64,000 nucleotides of DNA from NCBI RefSeq assembly GCF_003171515.1, contig NC_089396.1, forward strand, positions 2,046,001 through 2,110,000. Direction: 5' to 3'. Source of the stretch: Pyrenophora tritici-repentis (lineage: Eukaryota; Ascomycota; Dothideomycetes; Pleosporales; Pleosporaceae). Under the pieces are notes generated by a model. The model was given only the letters and a program-made list of their open reading frames with translations. It was not told the origin of the DNA and did no database searches. Within the stretch, counting starts at the first letter, position 1, and every line of letters begins with the position of its first letter. Below are positions 19,678 to 29,310 of this stretch, piece by piece. Position numbers and translations under genes: made by a program.

Positions 19678-20761
19678 CCGCTGCTGCGCTGAAGAAAATT
19701 TGGGGTTATGGTCTAGAAATTTGCTCACTGTTGTCGCAACTACTCTCTGACTTTGAATACGCCGTTAATGTTGTCGCGCGTATCGCACAGGTAGTGCGTA
19801 TCGAGATAGCTACTCCGCAAGCTGAGGATCTTTGCAGCGTCGCAAATTGTCTTGAAAAATCGACTGCTGTCAAAGTTGTGTTGTTTGTGCGACGGAAGGT
19901 TGTGAAAGTAGTCCCTCAGTCGCTGTATATAGTATAGTGCCCATACCAAAATGCGACCAACTTTACCTGGAAAGTGCGATTACGACTTCTTTTACCTATC
20001 AGCTGCCGTTAAACACGTGTTATCATACAAGCGAGACGGTTACCATGGTACAGTCGACCCGAGGCATCCAAAACTTCCGCATCCAAAAGACTTTAAAAGA
20101 TTACGTCAACGCAGCAAATTCGCGATCGAAGAGAATCTCTAGTCTGTATTGTCGTACAAAGGAAAGACCAGTCGCTGCCTATAGGGGCAAGCCGACCGTG
20201 ACGGCTACCAACAACTCCGATGGCAGCCGGAGTCTCCAGGCCAGGCTACTATCATCCGAAAGGCTGTGATTGATCTGTAGGAGTCATGGGCAGCTCTTGA
20301 TTTGATGGCGTGATGAATGACGTCGGCACAAATTCGAATGATCCCGTAGAATTGTAGTCAGATGAAATGACGACAGAATGTCGGTGTAGTAGAAGGCTGT
20401 GACAACATGAGATAGTGGAAGGCTGAGGCAAGAGCCGAAAAATCTCGGAAGGGCTCTCGTCAAAATCATGTAATTGATGGGTTTTTTCAGTTTGATACGC
20501 CAGGATAGGTACCGTGGTAGTTTTGAGGAGACAAAAGTCTTGCGCGCACATAGTGGATGACTGTGATATTGAAGATAGTGAAACGGTACGAATTGTTTGA
20601 GTACGGACGGAACGGAAATGACAAGCTGTTCATAATCAGCTCTGTCACTTCTTCCAGGATACGGAAACTCATCAACAAATCAAATCTAGTGTTGATGGAT
20701 ACCTACATAAGTGTTGCATCTCTCGGGATTTTTTGATGCATCCGAAGGCTCCAAAAATTGA
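19678..20761. other. Intergenic, no gene recognised
   Basis: Frames up to 110 codons occur on both strands but none has a domain or a consistent start. A 42-bp stretch at 20107-20148 is also found, diverged, at 26779-26820. Confidence 0.5.
20107..20148 (+). repeat. Short dispersed repeat, copy A
   Basis: Aligns without gaps to 26779-26820 with about 35 of 42 bases identical, centred on ATTCGCGATCGAAGA. Both copies lie in non-coding sequence. Confidence 0.55.
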
Positions 20762-21757
20762 TCATCGTATTCTTGCAACATCTCCCTTCAGTCTCTCGAC
20801 AAACGCATCAAATAACGGCGCAAGTGAGCAGTCCCTATATTTTTCCACGAGACTGGCCTTCTTCCTCTCTTCCGCGTCCATCGAATCCTCTTCTTTGGTC
20901 CCCATATCCTTGCCACCCAAAATGGTACCCTTTGGATATATAGGTCTTGTACCACTTTCTATTAGTTCGACAAATGCCGGGTCAATAGGCACACTGCCCA
21001 GAAACGGGACCTCAAACTCCCGTGCCATGACTTCGCCTCCTCCTTTGCTAAACACATTTGTGCATTCCGCGCAGTTTGGGCACACGAAGCCAGCCATATT
21101 TTCTATGACTCCCAAGACTCTTATGCCTGTCTTCTTGCAAAAGTTCAATTCCTTCTTCACATCGCTTACACTGATGGCTTGCGGTGTTGTGACGACGACG
21201 GCGCCGGCCAAGAAAGGAAGGCCGGATTGGGGCGCGGGCAAAGGCGTAGTGTTCTTCAACAGGGTCTCGAGGAGGGAAATATGTTCGTCCGAAGTACCGG
21301 GCGGGGTGTCGATTAGGAGATAGTCGAGCTCTGGCCAGAGAACATCGGTGAGGAACTGGCGGACCATGGCAGTCTTCTTGGGGCCACGCCAGATGACTGC
21401 ATCAGAGCGCGAGGGGAGAATGAAGCCTAGAGACATGCACGATAATGCGCCAACCTTTTGACCCTCTGAGCCGCTCTCTGTATTTCCTTTGTTTAAATCT
21501 GACCTCTTCTGCGGACCCAACATCTGCTCTCCATGTACGTCTACAGGGTTCCATCCACCAGGCGCTTGTGTCACTTTCGCATCCTCAATGCCAAAGAACC
21601 TGGGTATACTCGGCCCTGTCAAATCAATGTCCAACACACCGACTGAGTGTCCTTGTAGCGATAATGTGAGCGCTAGTTGCGTGGTTATGCTGGATTTACC
21701 GACTCCGCCTTTTCCGGAGAGGACGAGGAGGATGTTGCTGATGTTGTTGAGCGGCAT
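20762..21757 (-). CDS. CFD1: Cytosolic Fe-S cluster assembly ATPase Cfd1, 331 aa
   Basis: An Mrp/Nbp35-family P-loop ATPase. With Nbp35 it forms the cytosolic scaffold on which [4Fe-4S] clusters are built before transfer to target proteins. The deviant Walker A motif [10 protein letters not shown] lies near the N-terminus, [12 protein letters not shown] is the Walker B/switch region, and CPNCAEC (about residues 226-232) supplies the bridging Cys pair. The N-terminal ferredoxin-like Cys motif of Nbp35 is absent, which separates Cfd1 from Nbp35. I chose ATG 21757, which gives the usual Cfd1 start ([15 protein letters not shown]); the ATG at 21844 would add 29 residues that could be read as a leader but look like 5' UTR. 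Confidence 0.93.
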   Translation of the reverse strand: MPLNNISNILLVLSGKGGVGKSSITTQLALTLSLQGHSVGVLDIDLTGPSIPRFFGIEDAKVTQAPGGWNPVDVHGEQMLGPQKRSDLNKGNTESGSEGQKVGALSCMSLGFILPSRSDAVIWRGPKKTAMVRQFLTDVLWPELDYLLIDTPPGTSDEHISLLETLLKNTTPLPAPQSGLPFLAGAVVVTTPQAISVSDVKKELNFCKKTGIRVLGVIENMAGFVCPNCAECTNVFSKGGGEVMAREFEVPFLGSVPIDPAFVELIESGTRPIYPKGTILGGKDMGTKEEDSMDAEERKKASLVEKYRDCSLAPLFDAFVERLKGDVARIR

Positions 21758-22220
21758 CGCGAACACGAGGGGTTTGGCACGGCGGGTGTTTGGCGACTTT
21801 GGCAATCGGCAGTCGGTGGTGCGTAAGATGAAAGGTTGATTCAATGTATCTTAGGCTATCTCATCAACCAGGAGTACTATTGTGGTTACAAGGTGAGAGG
21901 TGGTTGCGGTGGTATCGTCGATGGCGCATCATGTGAAGTGGTGAGCGTTGTGGAGCGCTTTGAAATCCGACAACCAGAAAGTGGCGGTTTTGCGGCGACA
22001 TCGGAGGTCCGAGTTTGGCCCGAACATGACTTTCTTGAGAACACCTCTGCCTCGTCCCATCCCTCAACTACATTCAAGGCTTCATCTTAAGTGACTGCCA
22101 ACTTGACTGCCGCCCCGAAGCTGCCTTGCAAGCTACTCGATATTTTTAGCATTCGCTCAGTCCACCAGGAGAACGGACCATCGTCTTTTTCGCATTCCTC
22201 CCCAAGCGGATAAGATTGAC
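21758..22220. other. Upstream region of CFD1
   Basis: Open frames on both strands (21836-22090 plus, 21864-22077 minus) have no recognisable protein content. Presumably the CFD1 promoter and flank. Confidence 0.45.
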
Positions 22221-22388
22221 ATGGCTGACTCTGCTACCCATGCCATTACTCGTGTGTTTTGTGATTATGTCGAGAAAGTGAGTGACAACGGCCCTTCATT
22301 GCAACCTGGAAATTGGAGTCCGGCTGAGAACCGAGGTACACGATACTGCCATTTCAACATGTGCCACCATGCCCAGACATGCGCATAA
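22221..22388 (+). CDS. Possible small protein, 55 aa, or first exon of an unresolved gene
   Basis: ATG at 22221 begins MADSATHAITRVFCDYVEK with a good start context (GACATGG), then reads on to TAA at 22386-22388. A donor-like GTGAGT follows codon 19, so the first 57 bp might be an exon spliced to something downstream; I found no convincing partner exon. No family is recognised. Confidence 0.25.
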   Translation: MADSATHAITRVFCDYVEKVSDNGPSLQPGNWSPAENRGTRYCHFNMCHHAQTCA

Positions 22389-22890
22389 TGGTAATTACAG
22401 TCGTCTAAGGCTAAATAGGCATCTACTGAGTTGAAATAACCGTTCTTCTGCCTGACAAGGTCCGGAGGGAATTGCTCCGGAGGACAAGGGAGCTAGTTAG
22501 CGTCGTACCCCGCAAACTTCCCTGGACGAAATGCCATCACCATGTCTATTAATTGCACTTCTCCACGCCTCCTGCCCCGGACTCGACTTGGAAGGATGAC
22601 TTCTCCGGACCGGCCTAACTACCGAGGGTCATGGTACGCCCTGGCCCCCTGCAAGTTACCAGTAGCTCCTCGTAATGGCCTGTCAGGCAAAGGCGTATTC
22701 GTGGATATTTTCGACCTCGTGATCAGACAGGAGTAAGATCAATGGAGTATGGACCCCGAAGTGTACCTGCAGTTTATGCGCATCCGTTGGGTATAGCTTC
22801 CGGTGCGTCATTGTAGTATATGACTAGAGTATACGATCCTTTGGGTGTCCAGACGACAATTGTGCACAGCTCTTCACTACTTCTCCCATC
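22389..22890. other. Intergenic, promoter of the GH43 gene
   Basis: No gene recognised. Mixed composition; no clear TATA box. Confidence 0.45.
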
Positions 22891-25119
22891 ATGCGTTCGT
22901 ACTACCTTTCTCCATTAGCTTGGAGTTTGTGGTCTGCTGCCACTGTCCAAGCAAACTCGGCCGAGACAATTCAAGCGGCGCTTGGTAGTCTTACCATCAC
23001 CAACGTTGAGGATGTCAGCGGCAATCTGTACCTTCCAGGCACATCTGATGGCTTGAACATCACTTGGTCAAGCAACAAGCCATCCATCATATCGGCAGAC
23101 GGTATCGTACGGCGACAAGACTGGGCAACCACAGTTGATCTAACAGCGGTCATTGAATATGACGGAACAACATCAAACCGGACTTTCAGCGCGAATGTAC
23201 GACAAGCGTTCAAGCTTGACGCTTTTGAAGGCTATGCCTTTACCTACTTCACTGGTAACAGCATAGCCGGTGAAAAGATCTACATTGCAGCAAGCAACGG
23301 TAACAACGCCTTGGATTGGACAGAGTTGAACGGGGGTCAACCAATTTTGACCTCTACCATGGGAACCAAGGGACTACGCGACCCATTTGTCATGCGTTCA
23401 GTCGAGGGGGACAAGTTCTTTTTGCTCGCCACCGATCTGTCCATTGGTTCAGGCACATCCTGGGGTGACGCAGTCAAAAAGGGTAGTCTCTACCTTGAGA
23501 TCTGGGAATCGAGTGACCTCAAGACATGGTCTGCACAACGACATGTAAAGGTTTCCCCGCCTACTGCTGGGAACACATGGGCACCCGAAGCATACTACGA
23601 TGCGAATCTTGGATCGTATGTTGTTTTTTGGGCATCCTCTCTCTATGCGGATACAGACACAGAGCGTACTGGGCCGACATACCACAGAATGCTCTATGTG
23701 ACAACACGCGACTTTGTCACTTTTAGCGAGCCTCAGACCTGGCAAGACGCCGGGATGTCCCGTATCGATACCACGGTCATTCAAGAAGATGGAGTATTTT
23801 ACCGCTTTACCAAAGACGAAGGTGCCACTGGAACAGGTTGCTCTGACATCATTGAGGAGCGCTCATCCCAGCTTCTTGCACCGGTTTCATCATGGACACA
23901 AGTTGCCGCTTGCATCGGTCGCAACGCTGGCACAAGCGCTGTCGAGGGACCTACAGTTTTCAAAGCCAACGCTGGCGATGTCAACGGAGAAAAGTTCTAT
24001 CTTTTCGTGGACGAATATGGTGGCCGTGGTTACATCCCGTTGGAGACAGCGGATATTGCCAACCCAACTTGGAAGGTCTCCGCTTCTTACAAACTTCCGA
24101 TAAGTCCTCGCCACGGCACTGTGCTTCCTATCACTGCGAAGGAACTCGCTGGTCTGAACACGCAGAAGGTCAGCTCCATGACGAAGAGAGCTAGCCCCGT
24201 ACTTCCTGGTTACTACGCCGATCCTAACATTGCTGTTTTCGGTGACAAATACTACATCTATGTCACCAGCGATGGCTACGCAGGCTGGGGCGGAAATGTC
24301 TTCTATGTCTGGAGCTCGCCCGACCTTGTTGCGTGGACACGATCAGACGAGCCATTCTTAACACTCAACGGCACGAGCGGCAATGTACCATGGGCAAATG
24401 GCAATGCTTGGGCTCCTGCCATCATCGAGAGAGACGGCAAATACTACTTCTACTTTAGTGGAAACAACCCGACATACGATCGCAAGACCATCGGCGTTGC
24501 AGTTGCAGACTCGCCCGAAGGTCCCTTTACTGCACAACCAACAGCCATGATTCTCAACGATGGCCCAGTCAAGACCGGCCAAGCCATTGACCCAGCGGTA
24601 TTCAAAGATCCCACCACTGGAAAATACTACATCTTCTACGGAAATGGAGGTTCTGATATTATTGGTTCCATCTACGCCGAGCTCAACGATGACATGGTTT
24701 CCGTCAAAGAAAACACCACCACTGCAATCCCCGGCCTAACTGACTTCCGCGAGGGCATCTTCGTCAACTACCGCGAAGGCCTTTTCCATCTCACCTACTC
24801 CATCGACGACACCGGCTCGGAGAACTACCGCGTAGGTTACGCAACGTCCGACAGCGTACACGGACCTTGGACATACCGCGGCGTGATATTGCAAAAGGAT
24901 CCATCGCAGGGTATCCTCGCCACAGGACATAGCTCCATCATCAACGTGCCTGGTACTGACAACTGGTACATTTGTTACCACCGCTTCCACATCCCGGGTG
25001 GAGATGGAACGCACAGGGAGACTACAATCGATAAGCTGTTTTTCGATGAGAATGGATTTATTGTCCCGGTCGTTCCTACGCTATCGAGTGTACCAGCGGA
25101 GATGATTCCCGTTGTTTAG
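22891..25119 (+). CDS. Secreted two-domain glycoside hydrolase family 43 protein, 742 aa
   Basis: A signal peptide (about residues 1-20, cleavage after VQA) precedes an Ig-like bacterial-type domain (about 25-110) and two tandem five-bladed GH43 propellers. The first (about 115-425) shows LRDPFV, NTWAPEA, RIDTTVI and AVEGPTVF; the second (about 430-740) shows YADPNI, NAWAPAI, AIDPAVF and REGIFV. Both therefore keep the DP, D and EG acidic triad positions of GH43. The family includes arabinofuranosidases, xylosidases and arabinanases acting on plant hemicellulose and pectin side chains. Extracellular plant cell wall degradation is the likely role; the exact substrate cannot be told. Single exon, complete. 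Confidence 0.92.
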   Translation: MRSYYLSPLAWSLWSAATVQANSAETIQAALGSLTITNVEDVSGNLYLPGTSDGLNITWSSNKPSIISADGIVRRQDWATTVDLTAVIEYDGTTSNRTFSANVRQAFKLDAFEGYAFTYFTGNSIAGEKIYIAASNGNNALDWTELNGGQPILTSTMGTKGLRDPFVMRSVEGDKFFLLATDLSIGSGTSWGDAVKKGSLYLEIWESSDLKTWSAQRHVKVSPPTAGNTWAPEAYYDANLGSYVVFWASSLYADTDTERTGPTYHRMLYVTTRDFVTFSEPQTWQDAGMSRIDTTVIQEDGVFYRFTKDEGATGTGCSDIIEERSSQLLAPVSSWTQVAACIGRNAGTSAVEGPTVFKANAGDVNGEKFYLFVDEYGGRGYIPLETADIANPTWKVSASYKLPISPRHGTVLPITAKELAGLNTQKVSSMTKRASPVLPGYYADPNIAVFGDKYYIYVTSDGYAGWGGNVFYVWSSPDLVAWTRSDEPFLTLNGTSGNVPWANGNAWAPAIIERDGKYYFYFSGNNPTYDRKTIGVAVADSPEGPFTAQPTAMILNDGPVKTGQAIDPAVFKDPTTGKYYIFYGNGGSDIIGSIYAELNDDMVSVKENTTTAIPGLTDFREGIFVNYREGLFHLTYSIDDTGSENYRVGYATSDSVHGPWTYRGVILQKDPSQGILATGHSSIINVPGTDNWYICYHRFHIPGGDGTHRETTIDKLFFDENGFIVPVVPTLSSVPAEMIPVV

Positions 25120-25317
25120 TTCACGCTTGGAATACTTTGGTACATGTAGTTGTTGTGTAATTTGTAGAAATATCACAGGTGATTTTGTGTATACACGTCT
25201 TTCTCGAATCGAACCTGCATCCCAAACGAATATACGCATAACTCCCCCGTCTGCCATCTACATCCCCTTTCGCTAACAGTATCTCACAACAACCCCCTCC
25301 CCACCCCCTCACTCTCC

Positions 25318-25770
25318 TCACCCCTCCCCCGAACCAAGCCCTACCACCGCGCCCTTCCTCCCCCTCCTCCCCACCAACAACTCCTCCACAATCCCACTAA
25401 CCTCCTCCATCTGCTCCCTAAACTCCTCCATCGCCCTCCCCAGCCCAACCCCTTCCTCCCATATATCCTGTAATTGATTTTCCGTCAGATCCTCCGATTT
25501 GGTGGTTTCCAGCGGTTTCACCACGGCACTGAGGTGCGCGAGTGCGGCCGAGACGATGGCGGCGCGCCGGTTCAGGGCGAGGAGGCGGGAGGGGAGGTCG
25601 GCAGGGGTGAAGGTTGGGATGGGGATGTCTTCTAGAGTGTGGCTGGATTGGGAGAAGGGGTGGGGGTGGGGGGATAGGGTTGTTTCGTGGAGGTAGTTGT
25701 AGTCGTAGGTGTAGTTTTGGTGGCGGTGGTGGCGGTGAGGATGGTAGTTTTGGCGGGAGGTTGGGAGCAT
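25318..25770 (-). CDS. Small coiled-coil protein of unknown function, 150 aa
   Basis: Single exon. A His/Pro/Tyr-rich N-terminus (residues 1-50) precedes an Ala/Leu-rich helical stretch (LALNRRAAIVSAALAHLSAVV, split here as about 62-83) and an acidic helix with Glu/Met (about 100-133). No family is recognised. The coding strand is C-rich at the 5' end and G-rich at the 3' end. It stops about 200 bp from the converging GH43 gene. Its neighbour at 26147-26557 has similar layout (disordered N-terminus, two helices) but no clear sequence match. Confidence 0.55.
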   Translation of the reverse strand: MLPTSRQNYHPHRHHRHQNYTYDYNYLHETTLSPHPHPFSQSSHTLEDIPIPTFTPADLPSRLLALNRRAAIVSAALAHLSAVVKPLETTKSEDLTENQLQDIWEEGVGLGRAMEEFREQMEEVSGIVEELLVGRRGRKGAVVGLGSGEG

Positions 25771-26146
25771 TGTGAGGTTGGTGGGGTGCGATAGTTGGTG
25801 GTGGGTGGTGGGTGGTGTGTTGTTGTGATGATGCGTCTAGTACAGACGTCAATTTGGCGATGTAATGCTTAGTTACGCGGTTGAGAAGGATGATTACGAT
25901 AGGATGTTATGGTCACTCTGAAATGTACACACAATTGATATATGTGTGCGCTCTGAAAAAGATTAGAGACATCGCAAAAGTTTGTGGTGCAGAACGTCGG
26001 GACAAGCAATCGTTTGACGCTTGTCCACTACAACACCACCATGCCGGTAATCCAAGCGAAACAAAGCAATCTGATATTGTTTGCCATTCACCACTCATTC
26101 CTCCCTATCACCTACACCAGTCCGCAAGTTTGCCACACAACCCCCC
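25771..26146. other. Gap between two small coiled-coil genes
   Basis: Promoter of the gene at 25318-25770 and 3' flank of the next. No gene recognised. Confidence 0.4.
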
Positions 26147-26557
26147 TCATCCCACCTGCCTGACCTTTATCAACTCCGGCTCATCACCCACCTTCTCCCG
26201 CAGCAAATCCAACTCCTCCAAAAGCTCTTGATATGCACGTTCCAACTTGTCCCGACCCTCTATTATCGTCTTGATTGTTTCCATCATGCGCTTGATGCTT
26301 GCCTGGCTAGCTGCTTGAGCGTCGTTTGCGTCTCGGTAGAGTGAATTTAATTGGCCGCTCAATTTGGTGATAAGTTTGTTGAAGATGTGGAATGCGGCAC
26401 AGAGGGTGATGAGTTGCGTTTTGATGATTGGAAGGACAGCGGGGTCGGGAGGCGGAGGCGGTGGGGGTGGAGGCGGTGGAGGGATATTGGCCGTTTTGGG
26501 TGGAGGTAGAGACGATTGTTTTAACGTCTCGTGAGCACTTGTCTTGTGATGGCTCAT
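26147..26557 (-). CDS. Small proline-rich coiled-coil protein of unknown function, 136 aa
   Basis: Single exon. A run of twelve prolines at about residues 27-38 precedes two helices: AVLPIIKTQLITLCAAFHIF (about 40-60) and a long heptad-like stretch (about 85-125, MMETIKTIIEGRDKLERAYQ, then ELLEELDLLREK). This is typical of a subunit that packs into a larger coiled-coil complex, but I cannot name one. ATG 26557 is the first in frame. Confidence 0.6.
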   Translation of the reverse strand: MSHHKTSAHETLKQSSLPPPKTANIPPPPPPPPPPPPDPAVLPIIKTQLITLCAAFHIFNKLITKLSGQLNSLYRDANDAQAASQASIKRMMETIKTIIEGRDKLERAYQELLEELDLLREKVGDEPELIKVRQVG

Positions 26558-26778
26558 GTATTTAACTCAGTGACGCATGATCAGGGGTTTATTGAGGACT
26601 TGATGTGCACAAACAAAGGTCCAGTAACGCCCAAGACCAGTCAGGCCAATGGCTACTCCATGTTGAATTCAACATAATTTTCTATTGTAATTGTTGCTTT
26701 GCTAGTCCGTGTCTCATAACACCATCATTACACATATCCAATATCCCAATAATCTCATACAACCCTACTCTTACACAT

Positions 26779-26820
26779 CGACGCTGCATATTCGCGATCG
26801 AAGACAACCCCTAGCCTGTA
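26779..26820 (+). repeat. Short dispersed repeat, copy B
   Basis: Partner of 20107-20148, about 83% identical with no gap. It ends just before the stop codon of the PQ-loop gene on the opposite strand. Confidence 0.55.
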
Positions 26821-26825
26821 GCCAA

Positions 26826-27731
26826 TCATCCCCTCGGCCTCTCCCAAGCCTGTCCGCCATCCATCTGAATCCCCTTCGAACCGAACTGCCCCATCTTCTC
26901 CATACTCCACCCATCCTCGACAGGCAACGGACTCCTCAACTCCTTCTCTCTCCCCAAGCCCTCAACCCCCAACGGCCCATCCCCCCAAATCAAATACTGC
27001 GCTGCAAGCCCCAAATCGCAACAAGCCTGAAAAACACCACAAGCCTTGAACGCCCACGGCACCTCCCCATTACTACTAGCAAAGAAAAACCACATCTTGA
27101 ACGTATCACCAATCACCCAATTCACAATAACACTCGGCCTAAACCCCTTACACCCCCTCCGCTGCCAATTCGCCAACAACTGCGGCAACGGCAACGTCGC
27201 CTCAATCGTCAGCGCCACCAAGCCCAGAAAATCAGTATACGGGATAAACACCGCCGTTGACGACATGACCATGTGCAGCACCAGCAGACCTCCCGTGAAA
27301 TACGTTATGAACGCCCAATACGGCCGCGGCGCGCGCCACTGCCAGAAGGAGTATGGTCGGTTCGACGCGTCTTTGTGTTGGAAGGGGAGGTGCGAGGGCG
27401 GCGGCCGGTTTGTCAGCGCGACGTGCAGGAGGAGTAGGTGGACGACGATCATGAGGAGGGCTTGGACGAGTAGCGAGGTGCTAAAGTGGGCGCCGAACCA
27501 GTAGTAGACTTTTAGTATGCTGGCGACGAGCATGATGAGGGGGATGTCGAGGGAGAAGCCCGCGGAGCTGCGGGAGCGGTGCATGCTGTAGATTTGGTCA
27601 CCATAGCTGGTTATCGGGCTTGTTGCTATGCTGAAGTCGTGGTGTTAGTTTTGGGTTGTGTATGGGGTTATGAAGGAAGGGGCGTACAAAATGGGCGCAA
27701 TGTTCTTCACAATAGCGCTGATGAAGAACAT
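26826..27731 (-). CDS. PQ-loop repeat membrane protein (SLC66-like), 282 aa
   Basis: Two exons: 27731-27688 and 27630-26826, with a 57-bp intron. Joining gives MFFISAIVKNIAPI|FIATSPITSYGDQIYS. There are about seven hydrophobic segments. PQ-loop signatures are the SPITSYGDQIYSM region in the first repeat and LPLPQLLANWQRR in the second, the conserved hinges of this seven-helix family. Relatives transport cationic amino acids or lipids at vacuolar/lysosomal, Golgi or endosomal membranes; which applies here is not visible. The C-terminal tail after about residue 235 is hydrophilic. The first exon is too short to stand out as an ORF and was found from the splice sites and the continuity of the first PQ loop. 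Confidence 0.85.
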
Positions 27732-28245
27732 GGTGCCCTCGTGGGTTCCGTGCGGTGCTTCGTATGCACGACTTGCGGTGATGACGCCGGGTTGGTTTTC
27801 TCGGAATCAGCAGTCGGAATGGCGCCGCCTCTTCTTACTTCCTCTTCTTTGCTTTTTCTCAAAACCCAACTACGAAATTAATCGGAAGGAGAAAAAAAAA
27901 GGGACTCTTTTTATGGAGAGACAGCCCGCGCCACTAGTCAGGATCAAGGCTGTCTGTTCTGTCTGTCAAATGTCAACAAGAAATGCCCCGAACGAGCCGA
28001 ACCGAACAATAAAAGGAGGAAAGGGACCGTGAACCGGCCATGTCCGTCCGCCGATGTACCCGCTTATAGGGCTGATTATAAGATCTTATCGCTCGCTCGG
28101 CGTTCGTCATCGTCTACATACAAATTGGTTAAAACATCTTCTTTCGCATGTTGACACCCAGCGAATGGACGCAATAAACATCTACACCCACCAATCTCAC
28201 CAATCGCCCCGTCCACATCCCCCTCGCTCCCAGTTCACCACCAAA
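27732..28245. other. Divergent promoter region
   Basis: Between the PQ-loop and GGCT-like genes. Contains an A run near 27890. No gene recognised. Confidence 0.45.
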
Positions 28246-29014
28246 ATGTCCTCACACACCCTCTTCTTCTACGGCACCCTAATGGCCCCTCCCGTCCTGC
28301 ACCGCGTAATCTGGGGCTCCCCTACCCCACCCACAGCAGCCCACGCCACGCTCCTCCACATCCGCCCCGCCATCCTTCATGCACACCGACGCCATAGAGT
28401 CAAAGGCGCTGATTACCCTGCCGTTGTACCCACAGCCGAAGAGCCCACGTCGTCCGTTCGAGGCACCCTGGTAACCGGGCTGACGGACGGCGATATCTGG
28501 CGGTTGGATATTTTCGAGGGGGATGAGTATAGTAGGGAGAAAGTTAGGGTTAGGGTGTTAGTGGACGAGGATAAGGAGGGGGGTACGGGGATTCCGGGGG
28601 TGGGTGTGCGCGGAGAAGGAACAGAGGGTGAAGAGGTGGACGCAGAAACGTATATCTGGACCGCGGGGGCCCACAGATTAGAACCTAAGGAATGGGATTT
28701 CAACGAGTTTGTAAAAGAGAAGATGGAGAGGTGGGTTGGGGGTGGTGTGGGGGAGAGGGATGCGGGCTTTGATGGTAAGAATACACCTACACATATATAC
28801 GGTCCCAGTTTCCACACAACAACCTCTTGTTTGAGAATATGTTTGAATCATCAGTGTGGTTGGTGGCTGATTATAATGATTAGACGTCGACAACGCAACA
28901 TCAGCATCACGCAACGATCCAACCGGTGGCCGCGGCGCCAATGGGGATATATCACGACAACTTGCACAACAAGGACGCGGAGACGAGGAAAAGATACTCA
29001 AAAGCGCGGTATAA
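28246..29014 (+). CDS. Gamma-glutamylcyclotransferase/AIG2-like protein, 219 aa
   Basis: Two exons, 28246-28774 and 28884-29014, with a 109-bp intron, the longest one I placed. Splicing restores GFD|DVDNATSASRNDPTGGRGAN and the stop at 29012-29014; without it the frame becomes nonsense. The glycine-rich substrate loop FFYGTLM lies near the N-terminus and the acidic FEGDEY supplies the likely catalytic Glu of the GGCT fold (about residues 90-95). Family members cleave gamma-glutamyl groups or serve unknown housekeeping roles. ATG 28246 is chosen because MSSHTLFFYGTLM is the standard family start; an in-frame ATG at 28165 would add a basic leader. Confidence 0.85.
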
Positions 29015-29310
29015 AGTAACACTTGCATATTTTTATTATCTAATTTCCCCCATCCCCATTCTTTGCTTGACACGCACGCACTACTACCCTTCCTTATTTC
29101 TGCCACCCAGCATCCCTACATCCACGGTCTAGCAGCTTGATTACGCGAAAAAACGGCCGAGGCCAAACAACCAACACCCTGTGCTTATCAATGATGAATG
29201 ATACCTCTATGTTCGCCCTGTTTCGCCAGCCATGCCAACATGGGTATAGATATGAAAAGAGACCACCGAAAATACAGAAACTCCACTTCGGTACCGAATG
29301 CATCATGATC

